NCBI GenBank assembly: GCA_900545735.1
Contig: URAC01000041.1
Location: 1-7,775 of the forward strand
Length of the DNA stretch: 7,775 nt
Reading direction: 5' to 3'
Source: an uncultured Bacillota bacterium
GTDB taxonomy: Bacteria > Bacillota > Clostridia > Christensenellales > UBA1242
The notes below the pieces were generated by a model. It did no database searches, had not been told where the DNA came from, and saw only the letters and a program-made list of their open reading frames with translations. Shown here piece by piece: positions 1 to 7,661 of the stretch. The position numbers were made by a program, and so were the translations under genes. Numbering within the stretch: the first letter of the stretch is position 1; every line of letters starts with the position of its first letter.

Positions 1-3
1 GGT

Positions 4-9
4 TATAAT
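4..9 (+). promoter_or_regulatory. -10 box of the nifJ promoter
   Basis: A perfect TATAAT hexamer lies about 50 bases upstream of the nifJ start codon. The matching -35 box would fall before base 1, so only half the promoter is visible. Transcription would begin near base 16, leaving an A/T-rich leader of about 45 bases that ends in an AGGAG ribosome binding site at 51-55. In sequence this A+T-rich a chance hexamer is possible, but its placement suits a gene that appears to be transcribed alone. Confidence 0.5.
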
Positions 10-60
10 TATTAATAAATATATTAAAAATTCAAATTTTGTCGAAATTTAGGAGAATTA

Positions 61-3000
61 ATGAATAATTTTGTAGTTAAAGATGCCAATCAAGCGTGTG
101 CAAGAATAGCATATAAATTTAGTGATGTAAGTGCAATTTATCCAATCACACCATCAAGCCCAATGGCAGAATATTGTGATGAACTTTATGTTGCTGGAGA
201 AAAAAATTTATTTGGTCAGCCACTAAAAATTGTTGAGATGCAATCTGAAGCAGGTGCGGCGGGTGCAATGCACGGCAGTTTGGTTGAAGGGGCACTCACA
301 ACAACTTTTACAGCAAGTCAAGGCTTGCTTTTGATGGTTCCAAATATGTTCAAAATGGCTGGTGAGCAGTTGCCAGCTGTTATGCACGTTAGCGCAAGGG
401 CAGTTGCAACGCACGCACTTTCTATTTTTGGCGACCATTCTGATGTTATGGCAACTAGGTCCACAGGTTTTTCATACATAGTGTCCAATAACGCTCAAGA
501 AGCACAAGATATGGCTGCTATTGCTCATATGTCTGCAATCAAATCCAGTTTGCCATTTATGCACTTTTTTGACGGCTTCAGAACTTCTCACGAAATTCAA
601 AAATATGTTGAGTTGACAGATGAACAATTAAACAAATTATTGCCTAAAAAAGAAATTGAAAATTTCAGGCAAAGAGCATTAAATCCACAAAAGCCAGTTC
701 AAATGGGAACTGCACAAAATCCAGATGTATTTTTCCAAAATCGCGAAGCAGCAAATGTTCAATACAATAAAGTGTTGGGAAATGTTGTTGGCTCGTTTAA
801 AGAATTTGAACAAATCACAGGCAGGCATTATGCTCCTTTTGAATATGTTGGAAGCAAAGATGCAAAGTATTTGATTGTTGCAATGGGCAGCGCTTGTGAA
901 ACGATTGAAGAGTTTATTTCAAAAATAAATCAATCAAATTGCGAAGAAGAGTTTAAACAGATAGGGCTTATAAAAGTTAGATTATATCGTCCATTCTCCA
1001 TTGAACATTTTAAAAAGGCTTTGCCAAAAACAGTTCAAAAAATTTCAGTTTTGGATAGAACAAAAGAAAGCGGCGCGTTAGGCGAACCACTATATTTAGA
1101 TGTTGTAACTGCATTAAAACAGTTAAATATTGGTGTTGAAGTTGTCGGCGGAAGATATGGTCTTGGCAGCAAAGAGTTTGACAGCGAAAATGTTGCAAGC
1201 GTTTATGAAAATTTAATGCAAAATAAAAGCAAAAACAACTTTACAGTTGGAATTAATGATGATGTAACCAAATTATCTTTAAATCCAAGCAAAAAATTAT
1301 ATAAAATTTACCAAAATAGCGAAAAAAATAATAAATCCGATTATGAAATGTTGTTTTATGGACTTGGCTCAGATGGAACAGTAAGTGCAAATAAAAATTC
1401 CATTAAAATGATTGGAATGAATACAAATAAATTTGTTCAAGGATATTTTGAATATGATAGCAAAAAATCTGGCAGTTTAACAGTTTCACATTTGCGTGTT
1501 TCCAATAAGCCGATAAAGAAAATTTATGAAGTAAAGCGTGCAGAGTTTATTGCCATTCATAATTATAGTTTTTTAAACAGGTTTGACATATTAAGTAGAC
1601 TAGGTGAAAATGGCGTAGTTTTGTTAAACACAGCGCTAAATGAAAGCGAATTGAATGAAAACTTGCCAAACTATTTCAAGAAAAAATTAATTGAAAGCAA
1701 AGCCAAATTGTATATTATTGACGCAGGAAAATCTGCTAGAGAGTTGGGGCTTGGAAATAAGATTAATGTCATTATGCAATCGGCATTTTTCTATACTTCA
1801 GAAATAATTCCTTTTAATAATTTCCTATCACAAAATGAAATCGCCATTAGAAAGACTTATGGAAGAAAGGGCGAAGAAGTTGTAAAAGCGAATATAAACG
1901 CAATGAAAGAAGGTTCAAAAGTAATTAAAGTTGACCTTGCAAAATTGAGTTATAATGATGTTGAAGACGAAATTGAAAAGTTATCTCCTGAAAATAAAGG
2001 TGAACTTTTAGATGAAGCAAATTGCAAATATAATGAAGAAATAATCAAAACTATTGCTTATAGAAAAGGTAATGATTTGCCTGTTTCAGCATTTTCAAGC
2101 AATGGTGCAGTTCCAACAGATACTTCAAAATTTGAAAAACGCGGCATCGCAGAGTTTATTCCTTGTTGGAAAAAGGAAAATTGCATTCAATGCGGAAGAT
2201 GTGCGCTTGTTTGTCCTCACGCTGCTATAAGAGCGGTAAATGTTAAGGAAGAAAACTTAAAAGATGCACCAGCAAGTTTTGAAACGGTCAACACTATTGG
2301 CGCTAAAGGAGATAAATATAGAGTCCAGGTCAGCCCACTTGACTGCACTGGCTGTGGAGTTTGTGCCAGCGTTTGTCCTGCAAAAAATAAAGCACTTGTA
2401 ATGACTTTGGCTAGGGATTTACAGCAAGAAAAAGAAAATTATGCTTTTAGTGAAAAGGTTGAAAAAGATAAAACAATTTTTTCAAAATTTACAACAAAAG
2501 GCAATCAGTTTGAAAAACCTTTGTTCCAATTTAGCGGTGCTTGCGCAGGTTGTGGCGAAACTCCATATATAAAACTTGCAACAACTTTGTTTGGCGAGAA
2601 TATGATAATCGCAAATGCAACTGGTTGTTCAAGCATCTATGGCGGCTCATATCCAACTTGCCCATATTCAAAATCTAAAAATGGATTTGGTCCAGCGTGG
2701 GCAAATAGTTTATTTGAAGATAATGCGGAATTTGGTCTTGGCATTGCACTTGCAAGCAAAACGAAAAAAGCAAGATTAAAATCACTTTTATCAGATTTTG
2801 ATTTTAACAATGAAAAGTTGAATGAGTTGAAATTAAAATTTATTGATAATGAAAATTCACTTTCTAATGACGAAGCAAAAACAATAATCGAAGCACTTGA
2901 AAAATTCGACAATGTTAAAGAAATTTTGAATTTAAAAGATGAATTTTATAAAAAGTCAATTTGGATGTTTGGCGGAGATGGTTGGGCTTATGATATTGGC

Positions 3001-3576
3001 TATGGTGGATTAGACCACATACTCAATTCAAATGAAAATGTAAACATTCTTGTTTTAGATACTGAAGTTTATTCCAACACAGGCGGCCAGGCTTCAAAGT
3101 CAACTTCTCGCGGAGCGGTTGCAAAGTTTGCCGCAAGCGGAAAAACTGGCAAGAAAAAAGATTTAGGCTTAATTGCTATTGCAAGCCAAAATGCTTATGT
3201 TGCAAAAGTATCTATGGGCGCAAATTATGAACAAACAATAAAAGCATTTAAGGAAGCGGAAGAGTTTGATGGCCCAAGCTTAATTATCGCTTATGCACCT
3301 TGTGTTGCACACGGAATTAATATGTCAAACACACAAGAAGAAATGAGCAGGGCAGTTCAATCTGGATATTGGGAACTTTACAGATACAACCCAGAAACGA
3401 AAACATTTAATTTTGATAGCGACGAGCCAACAATGGAATATGAAGAGTTTTTGAAAGGTGAAACAAGGTTCTCTGCAACAATGAAAGCAAATCCAGAAAG
3501 GGCTAAAGTTTTGTTTGAGCAAAGCAAACAAGATGCAATAGAAAGAAGAGAAATTTTAAAAAAATTAACTAAATAA
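61..3576 (+). CDS. nifJ: Pyruvate:ferredoxin (flavodoxin) oxidoreductase, single-chain
   Basis: This cytoplasmic enzyme oxidatively decarboxylates pyruvate with CoA to acetyl-CoA and CO2, passing electrons to ferredoxin or flavodoxin. It is central to anaerobic fermentation. At 1171 residues it has the normal length of the fused homodimeric PFOR. Visible in order: the pyruvate-binding N-terminal domain with YPITPSSP (about 27-34), SEAGA with the likely catalytic Glu63, and Arg113; a second transketolase-like domain (about 260-370); the gamma/CoA region with FYGLGSDGTV (432-441); an EKR-type linker (about 580-640); two ferredoxin-type 4Fe-4S motifs (Cys708/711/714/718 and Cys762/765/768/772); and a C-terminal TPP domain with GDGWAYDIGYGG (972-983) and EVYSNTGGQ (1002-1010). 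Proximal-cluster cysteines appear at 828, 831, 856 and 1081. The ATG follows AGGAG at 51-55 with a 5-base spacer. The gene appears monocistronic, with its own promoter fragment and a terminator 3' of it. No key residue is missing. Specificity for another 2-oxoacid is possible but less likely given the close match to classical PFOR. Confidence 0.97.
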   Translation: MNNFVVKDANQACARIAYKFSDVSAIYPITPSSPMAEYCDELYVAGEKNLFGQPLKIVEMQSEAGAAGAMHGSLVEGALTTTFTASQGLLLMVPNMFKMAGEQLPAVMHVSARAVATHALSIFGDHSDVMATRSTGFSYIVSNNAQEAQDMAAIAHMSAIKSSLPFMHFFDGFRTSHEIQKYVELTDEQLNKLLPKKEIENFRQRALNPQKPVQMGTAQNPDVFFQNREAANVQYNKVLGNVVGSFKEFEQITGRHYAPFEYVGSKDAKYLIVAMGSACETIEEFISKINQSNCEEEFKQIGLIKVRLYRPFSIEHFKKALPKTVQKISVLDRTKESGALGEPLYLDVVTALKQLNIGVEVVGGRYGLGSKEFDSENVASVYENLMQNKSKNNFTVGINDDVTKLSLNPSKKLYKIYQNSEKNNKSDYEMLFYGLGSDGTVSANKNSIKMIGMNTNKFVQGYFEYDSKKSGSLTVSHLRVSNKPIKKIYEVKRAEFIAIHNYSFLNRFDILSRLGENGVVLLNTALNESELNENLPNYFKKKLIESKAKLYIIDAGKSARELGLGNKINVIMQSAFFYTSEIIPFNNFLSQNEIAIRKTYGRKGEEVVKANINAMKEGSKVIKVDLAKLSYNDVEDEIEKLSPENKGELLDEANCKYNEEIIKTIAYRKGNDLPVSAFSSNGAVPTDTSKFEKRGIAEFIPCWKKENCIQCGRCALVCPHAAIRAVNVKEENLKDAPASFETVNTIGAKGDKYRVQVSPLDCTGCGVCASVCPAKNKALVMTLARDLQQEKENYAFSEKVEKDKTIFSKFTTKGNQFEKPLFQFSGACAGCGETPYIKLATTLFGENMIIANATGCSSIYGGSYPTCPYSKSKNGFGPAWANSLFEDNAEFGLGIALASKTKKARLKSLLSDFDFNNEKLNELKLKFIDNENSLSNDEAKTIIEALEKFDNVKEILNLKDEFYKKSIWMFGGDGWAYDIGYGGLDHILNSNENVNILVLDTEVYSNTGGQASKSTSRGAVAKFAASGKTGKKKDLGLIAIASQNAYVAKVSMGANYEQTIKAFKEAEEFDGPSLIIAYAPCVAHGINMSNTQEEMSRAVQSGYWELYRYNPETKTFNFDSDEPTMEYEEFLKGETRFSATMKANPERAKVLFEQSKQDAIERREILKKLTK

Positions 3577-3577
3577 T

Positions 3578-3605
3578 AAAAAAATCACTATTTTTAGTGA
3601 TTTTT
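3578..3605. terminator. Bidirectional intrinsic terminator between nifJ and tyrS
   Basis: A perfect 11-bp inverted repeat (AAAAATCACTA at 3580-3590 and its complement at 3595-3605) encloses a TTTT loop. The stem core TCACTA/TAGTGA is flanked by an A-tract on the left (3578-3584) and a T-tract on the right (3601-3605), so either strand's transcript forms a hairpin followed by U residues. It starts just after the nifJ stop and lies just beyond the tyrS stop at 3615, exactly where two convergent genes would share a terminator. The core stem is short and has only two G-C pairs, so efficiency may be modest. Confidence 0.8.
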
Positions 3606-3614
3606 GTAATAATT

Positions 3615-4859
3615 TTATATCAACTCTAATCTAATCATTGATTTTTTGCCGCGTTTTAAAATTGCATATCCTTTTGAAAAATCTTCAAGTTTTAAAGGCC
3701 TATTAATGTCTAAAACTTTTTCTCCATTGAGCGTTATTCCGCCTTGTTCGATGTTTCTTCTTGCTTCAGATTTTGATGCTGTCAATTTTGAGATTGTTAA
3801 AGCATCTATAACTGTAAGTCCATTTTCAACTTCAACCCTGCTCAATTCGCATTTAGGAGCGTTTTCAATATTTCCTTCGCCGCCAAAAAGAGCATCAGAG
3901 GCATTTTGAGCAATTTTGGCTTCTTCTTCGCCGTGAATAATCTTTGTTATTTCATAAGCCATTAATCTTTTTGCTGCTCTAATATCTTCTTTTACAATCT
4001 TTTTAATTTCTGCAATATCAATTTCTGTGAAATATGTTAATAATTTTTCAACATCTTCATCTTTTTGATTGATAAAATATTGATAGAAATCATAAACTGG
4101 TGTTTTTTCTTTATCAACCCAAAGCGTGCCTTTTGCAGTTTTTCCCATCTTTTTGCCTTCGCTGTTTGTTAAAAGTGGAGATACAATAGCTTCAAAAGTT
4201 TCATTTTTATTTTCTTGGAAATTCAATTTTCTGCCAAGCTCAACGCCTGCAATTATGTTTCCCCATTGGTCTGAGCCGCCAACTTGCAAAGTGCAGCCAT
4301 ATTTTCTGTTCAAAAATACAAAGTCATACGCTTGAATTAACATATATCCCATCTCAAAAAATGTTAATCCGCCAGCGTTTAATCTGGAAACGCAAGAATC
4401 GTTTTGAAGCATATGTTTGACATTAAAATGCGTGCCAATATCTCTCATAAAGTCAACATAATCATAGCCTTTCATCCAATCTGCGTTGTTGACTATAATC
4501 GCAGGATTTTCGCCATCAAGTCTAACAAATCGTCCAAGAAGCGATTTGATATGTTCATAGTTATTTTGAATAAAGTCGCTTGTAACCATATTGCGCATAT
4601 CATTTCTTCCGCTTGGGTCGCCAATCATAGCAGTTGCGCCGCCAAGAAGGATAATAACCCTATGGCCAGCGTCTTGGAATTTTCTTAACATAAACAAAGA
4701 AAAACAATGACCGATATGCAAACTATCCGCTGTAGGGTCAAAGCCGCCATAAACAGTTAATGGCTTGCCATTTAACATTTCCTTAACTTTTTCTTCATCG
4801 GTTGTTTGATAAATGAGTCCGCGTTCTTTCAAGTGTTCAAACAATTTATTTTTTTCCAT
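3615..4859 (-). CDS. tyrS: Tyrosyl-tRNA synthetase
   Basis: This class I aminoacyl-tRNA synthetase attaches tyrosine to tRNA-Tyr in the cytoplasm. At 414 residues it has the usual bacterial length. The Rossmann catalytic domain shows the tyrosine-pocket segment VYGGFDPTADSLHIGH, with Tyr37, Asp41 and the HIGH signature at 48-51, then GSDQWGN (195-201) and the mobile loop KMGKT (237-241), a normal TyrRS form of KMSKS. A helical anticodon-binding region follows, then an S4-like RNA-binding domain (about 348-408) including LTASKSEARRNIEQGGI. The ATG is supported by AGGAG on the minus strand (complement of 4866-4870) with a 6-base spacer. The gene is convergent with nifJ and divergent from cysS, and appears monocistronic. 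The leader is only about 25 bases from the predicted transcription start, so the tyrosine T-box often found upstream of tyrS in Bacillota is absent here. Confidence 0.97.
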   Translation of the reverse strand: MEKNKLFEHLKERGLIYQTTDEEKVKEMLNGKPLTVYGGFDPTADSLHIGHCFSLFMLRKFQDAGHRVIILLGGATAMIGDPSGRNDMRNMVTSDFIQNNYEHIKSLLGRFVRLDGENPAIIVNNADWMKGYDYVDFMRDIGTHFNVKHMLQNDSCVSRLNAGGLTFFEMGYMLIQAYDFVFLNRKYGCTLQVGGSDQWGNIIAGVELGRKLNFQENKNETFEAIVSPLLTNSEGKKMGKTAKGTLWVDKEKTPVYDFYQYFINQKDEDVEKLLTYFTEIDIAEIKKIVKEDIRAAKRLMAYEITKIIHGEEEAKIAQNASDALFGGEGNIENAPKCELSRVEVENGLTVIDALTISKLTASKSEARRNIEQGGITLNGEKVLDINRPLKLEDFSKGYAILKRGKKSMIRLELI

Positions 4860-4891
4860 TTGTTGCTCCTTAAAGTCTTTTATTGATTAAG

Positions 4892-4920
4892 AGTATAATA
4901 TTAAATGAATTTTTTTGCAA
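4892..4920 (-). promoter_or_regulatory. Candidate tyrS promoter
   Basis: Read on the minus strand, a TTGCAA -35-like box (complement of 4915-4920, matching 4 of 6 consensus bases) is followed after 17 bases by a TATACT -10 box (complement of 4892-4897, 5 of 6). Transcription would begin near 4885, giving a leader of about 25 bases that contains the AGGAG site. Spacing is ideal, but the -35 match is weak and the surroundings are A+T-rich, so this is a moderate-confidence call. Confidence 0.55.
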
Positions 4921-4947
4921 ACATAATCGCCAGATTTCGCTTTTTTC

Positions 4948-4977
4948 TTGACAATAAAACAAAAATAATAATATACT
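4948..4977 (+). promoter_or_regulatory. cysS promoter
   Basis: A perfect TTGACA -35 box (4948-4953) is followed after 18 bases by TATACT (4972-4977), one base from the -10 consensus. Transcription would begin near 4984, leaving a leader of under 20 bases with AAGGAG at 4991-4996. Its -35 box is separated from the proposed tyrS -35 box by 27 bases, so the two promoters are back to back without overlapping. This promoter probably also serves the hydrolase gene downstream of cysS. Confidence 0.75.
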
Positions 4978-5001
4978 TATATTTAGAAATAAGGAGATAA
5001 A

Positions 5002-6363
5002 ATGAAAGTTTTTAATTCGCTTACAAATAGAAAAGAAGAGTTGCACGACAACTCAACTCCTGTCACTATGTACACTTGCGGACCAACAGTCTATTATTAC
5101 CCACACATTGGAAATATGCGCGCTTATCTTTTTATGGACTTTTTAAGAAAAACTTTGCACTTTTTAGGCTATAAAACAAATTCCGTTATGAATTTGACTG
5201 ATGTTGGGCATTTAACTTCAGACGAAGATGAAGGCGAAGATAAAATGGAAGTTGCAGCAAGCAGAGAAAAGAAAACGCCAAAGCAAATAGCAGAATTTTA
5301 TACAAATTGCTTTTTTGAAGACTTTAAAGCATTAAACATTGAAAAGCCAGAACACATAGTCAAGGCAACAGAACATATTTCTCAAATGATTGATTTTATA
5401 AAAGAACTTGAAAAGAAAGGCTTTACTTATAAAATTGATGATGGAATTTACTTTGATGTTCAAAAATTTTCACACTATGGGGCATTATCTAACAAAGATT
5501 TGTCCAAGGTTGGAGTAAATAGAATTGATGAAAATTCTCAAAAACGCCATCCATTCGATTTTGCACTTTGGAAATTTGTTCCAAAGGAACACATTATGAA
5601 ATGGGATAGCCCTTGGGGAGTTGGTTGCCCAGGTTGGCATATTGAATGTTCTGCAATGGGAACATATTATTTAGGAAATAAAATAGATATCCACACTGGC
5701 GGCGTTGACCATAAAACTGTGCACCACGAAAATGAGATTGCGCAAAACGATTGTATGATGGGTCACCAAGTTGTAGATAAATGGATGCACGTTGAGTTTT
5801 TGCAAGTTGATGGCGGCAAGATGAGCAAGAGTTTGAATAATATCTATACAATCAATCAACTTGTTGAAAAAGGATATAGTCCATTAGATTTTAGATATTT
5901 GAACTTGTTAACGCATTATAGGAAGAGTTTAAACTTTACTTTTGAAGCGTTAAATAGTGCAAAAAGTGCATTAAAATCATTAAAAAATATAGTTTTAGAG
6001 CATAAAAATTCAAATAATCATATCGATTCGCAGAATTTAGAAGCATATAAACAAGAATTTAGCGAAGCCATCGCGGACGATTTAAACATGCCTTTAGCAC
6101 TTGGAACACTTTGGAAAATGGTTAAAGATATGGAAAGAAGCGTTGAAGTATATCAAATGGCAATGGAATTTGATAAGGTTCTTTCGTTAAATTTAGACCA
6201 ACAAGAAGAAATCCCAGAAGAAATCGTCAAACTTGCAAATCAAAGATTGGAGGCAAGAAAAAATAAAGATTGGGCGCTTTCAGACAGTTTGAGAGATGAA
6301 ATTGCTAAACTTGGATATCAAATAAAAGATAGCAAAGATGGCTATGAAATCAATAAAATTTGA
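5002..6363 (+). CDS. cysS: Cysteinyl-tRNA synthetase
   Basis: This monomeric class I synthetase attaches cysteine to tRNA-Cys in the cytoplasm. Its 453 residues are close to the family norm. The catalytic domain has YTCGPTVYYYPHIGN (24-38), combining zinc ligand Cys26 with the HIGN form of the HIGH signature. The rest of the zinc site is visible as Cys209 in VGCPGWHIECSAMG and His241/Glu245 in HHENE. The second signature, KMSKS, is at 273-277. A helical DALR-type domain follows (about 295-390), then the C-terminal anticodon-binding end, with LEARKNKDWALSDSLRDEI (416-434) typical of CysRS. The segment TDVGHLTSDEDEGEDKM (66-82) marks the variant seen in some Clostridia and other lineages rather than the E. 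coli form. The ATG has AAGGAG 5 bases upstream and a strong promoter. No T-box fits in the very short leader. The gene is followed after 19 bases by the hydrolase gene, suggesting an operon. Confidence 0.97.
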   Translation: MKVFNSLTNRKEELHDNSTPVTMYTCGPTVYYYPHIGNMRAYLFMDFLRKTLHFLGYKTNSVMNLTDVGHLTSDEDEGEDKMEVAASREKKTPKQIAEFYTNCFFEDFKALNIEKPEHIVKATEHISQMIDFIKELEKKGFTYKIDDGIYFDVQKFSHYGALSNKDLSKVGVNRIDENSQKRHPFDFALWKFVPKEHIMKWDSPWGVGCPGWHIECSAMGTYYLGNKIDIHTGGVDHKTVHHENEIAQNDCMMGHQVVDKWMHVEFLQVDGGKMSKSLNNIYTINQLVEKGYSPLDFRYLNLLTHYRKSLNFTFEALNSAKSALKSLKNIVLEHKNSNNHIDSQNLEAYKQEFSEAIADDLNMPLALGTLWKMVKDMERSVEVYQMAMEFDKVLSLNLDQQEEIPEEIVKLANQRLEARKNKDWALSDSLRDEIAKLGYQIKDSKDGYEINKI

Positions 6364-6382
6364 TTTTTAATATATTAATGAT

Positions 6383-7486
6383 ATGGCAAAAGAAAAAACA
6401 ACAAAAAATAAACATATCGCGTTGAGAGTAACAATATTTTTCATAATTGTTGCTCTTCTTGCACTTTCATATTTCTTTGTGGATAAAATTGAAAATTTTG
6501 TCAATTTTGCATACAACGGCAAAGCGCTTTCAACGAATATTGATAATCAAGGCTTGAAAGTTCATTTTATAGACGTTGACCAAGCAGATGCAATACTGAT
6601 TGAGTTTCCAACAGGTGAAAAGATGCTCATAGATTCAGGCGTCAACAATTCGGAATCTAAAAATAAATTATTTTCCTATTTAGACAAAATTGAATTTAGA
6701 ATGGAAGATGATGAGCCAGTGATTGACTATTTCTTGCTTACTCACTCAGATGCTGACCATATTGGAAACGCTGAAGAAGTATTTAATCGTTATAAAATTA
6801 AAAAGTGTATTCGTCCAAATATAAAATCAAAATCAGAAACAGTGTTAAGCGAGTCAACTGCAGTTCACGAAACAGAATTATATGATAAAGTTATAACTGC
6901 TTTGGCAAACGAAGTTGTTTCAAGTGGCTGCATCTCCGAAATTTCTCAAGCAGGGTTGGAAATCAAATCTTCTGCATTTGTTGAAGAAAATTTGAATACA
7001 GATAATTCAACTTGGAAAATATCAATGCTAACTCCAATAGTTTCTTGCTTGCCATACAAAGATGGCTCAAAATTTAATTACAATAACTATTCGCCAATTA
7101 TGATTTTGCAGTATATGGGCAAGAAAATTATGTTCACAGGCGATGCCGAGAAAGAAGTGGAAAGCGACTTGCTTGATTATTGTGAAACTAACGACTGCTT
7201 GGAAATTTTAGATGTTGATGTTTTGAAGGTCGGGCATCACGGCAGTGAAACATCTTCAACTCCAGAATTTTTGAATTATGTAAAACCTGAATATGCCGTG
7301 ATAGAAGTTGGAAAAGACAATAAATATCAGCATCCTAAACAAGAAACTTTGGACAATTTAAAAGCGGTTGGATTATCCGAAAACGATATTTATAGAACGG
7401 ACAAAAATGGCACAATATTGCTTGGAGTATCACAAAATGGCGAAACTTTGTTTGGTGGCAGACTATGTCCAATACACAACATTTAA
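6383..7486 (+). CDS. Membrane-anchored ComEC-like metallo-beta-lactamase-fold hydrolase, probably frameshifted at its 3' end
   Basis: This resembles the stand-alone relatives of the ComEC/Rec2 C-terminal metallo-beta-lactamase domain, putative phosphodiesterases or nucleases whose substrates are mostly unknown. A lysine-rich N-terminus (1-10) precedes one hydrophobic helix (about 12-33), placing the catalytic domain outside the membrane. Family motifs seen are HFIDVDQADAILI (61-73), metal-binding HSDADH (121-126, the ComEC-style form with Asp at the second His position of HxHxDH), TGDAEKE (252-258, Asp254), LKVGHHGSETS (281-291) and QHP (316-318, His317). The segment at about 148-214 shows no motif I recognise. 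There is no competence membrane domain, so this is not a full ComEC. The gene follows cysS after 19 bases with no Shine-Dalgarno site before its ATG; an earlier in-frame start is blocked by TAA at 6368-6370. The protein as read has 367 residues and ends in RLCPIHNI, which looks like out-of-frame sequence. Dropping one base near 7451-7460 extends it to about 410 residues with a second membrane helix. Family assignment is secure; substrate and role are unknown. Confidence 0.88.
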   Translation: MAKEKTTKNKHIALRVTIFFIIVALLALSYFFVDKIENFVNFAYNGKALSTNIDNQGLKVHFIDVDQADAILIEFPTGEKMLIDSGVNNSESKNKLFSYLDKIEFRMEDDEPVIDYFLLTHSDADHIGNAEEVFNRYKIKKCIRPNIKSKSETVLSESTAVHETELYDKVITALANEVVSSGCISEISQAGLEIKSSAFVEENLNTDNSTWKISMLTPIVSCLPYKDGSKFNYNNYSPIMILQYMGKKIMFTGDAEKEVESDLLDYCETNDCLEILDVDVLKVGHHGSETSSTPEFLNYVKPEYAVIEVGKDNKYQHPKQETLDNLKAVGLSENDIYRTDKNGTILLGVSQNGETLFGGRLCPIHNI

Positions 7487-7616
7487 AATAGAATGGTGGT
7501 ATCTATTTACAGCCGGCACGCTGATAGCAGCCATTGCGATATTTGTTCCGCTTTTATCCAAGAAAAATCAGAAAAAAGTTAAAAAAGCAATAAAAAATTC
7601 AACAAAGGAAAAATAA
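7437..7616 (+). pseudogene. Out-of-frame C-terminal membrane anchor of the hydrolase (or a small membrane protein)
   Basis: In the frame one base ahead of the hydrolase, an open frame runs to TAA at 7614-7616. From about 7461 it reads DYVQYTTFKIEWWYLF followed by a hydrophobic run ending in VPLL (helix about 7494-7556), then a very lysine-rich tail ending in NSTKEK. A Trp-Trp-Tyr interface, one helix and a positive tail form a coherent membrane anchor with the tail inside. The best reading is that this is the true C-terminus of the upstream protein, displaced by one extra base: removing one G at 7457-7458 gives a join reading LFGADYVQ, residues 360-410 of a repaired 410-residue protein. The stop at 7616 lies 15 bases before a terminator, as expected for a real gene end. 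The alternative is a separate 59-residue protein from ATG 7437, but no ribosome binding site precedes it and its first part overlaps the conserved hydrolase frame. Confidence 0.6.
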
Positions 7617-7631
7617 GATATTTGAGTTTAG

Positions 7632-7661
7632 AAACAACCTATTGCGGTAGGTTGTTTTTTT
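7632..7661 (+). terminator. Intrinsic terminator after the cysS-hydrolase operon
   Basis: A perfect 10-bp stem (AAACAACCTA at 7632-7641 and its complement at 7648-7657) encloses a 6-base loop, TTGCGG, and runs into an uninterrupted T-tract ending at 7661. It starts 15 bases after the TAA at 7616, which supports 7616 rather than 7486 as the natural end of the coding region. Confidence 0.85.

Noticed and set aside
2637..2912. Antisense open frame of 91 codons inside nifJ
   Set aside because: It mirrors conserved PFOR coding sequence, has no ribosome binding site and gives no recognisable protein. The same applies to the antisense frames at 223-438, 1010-1198 and 3325-3531.
3646..4688. Plus-strand open frames at 3646-3909, 4126-4335 and 4404-4688
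   Set aside because: They lie wholly within tyrS on the opposite strand, which is complete with all its motifs. They are shadows of that gene.
4927..4940. TCGC repeated 10 bases apart between the two divergent promoters, as a possible operator
   Set aside because: Two 4-base direct repeats are too short to distinguish from chance, and no palindromic operator surrounds them.
5594..5859. Two overlapping minus-strand open frames inside cysS
   Set aside because: They are antisense to the conserved zinc-binding and KMSKS region of cysS and have no start signals.
6367..6378. A perfect 12-base palindrome, TTAATATATTAA, between cysS and the hydrolase gene
   Set aside because: It is made only of A and T in A/T-rich sequence, with no loop suited to a stable hairpin and no T-tract that would make it a terminator.
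7437..7480. A programmed +1 ribosomal frameshift in the hydrolase gene
   Set aside because: There is no known shift-prone codon pair, in-frame stop at the shift point, upstream stimulatory Shine-Dalgarno or clear downstream structure. A one-base indel is simpler.
6383..7486. Full ComEC competence channel gene
   Set aside because: Only the metallo-beta-lactamase domain and terminal helices are present. The multi-helix competence domain and OB-fold are absent.
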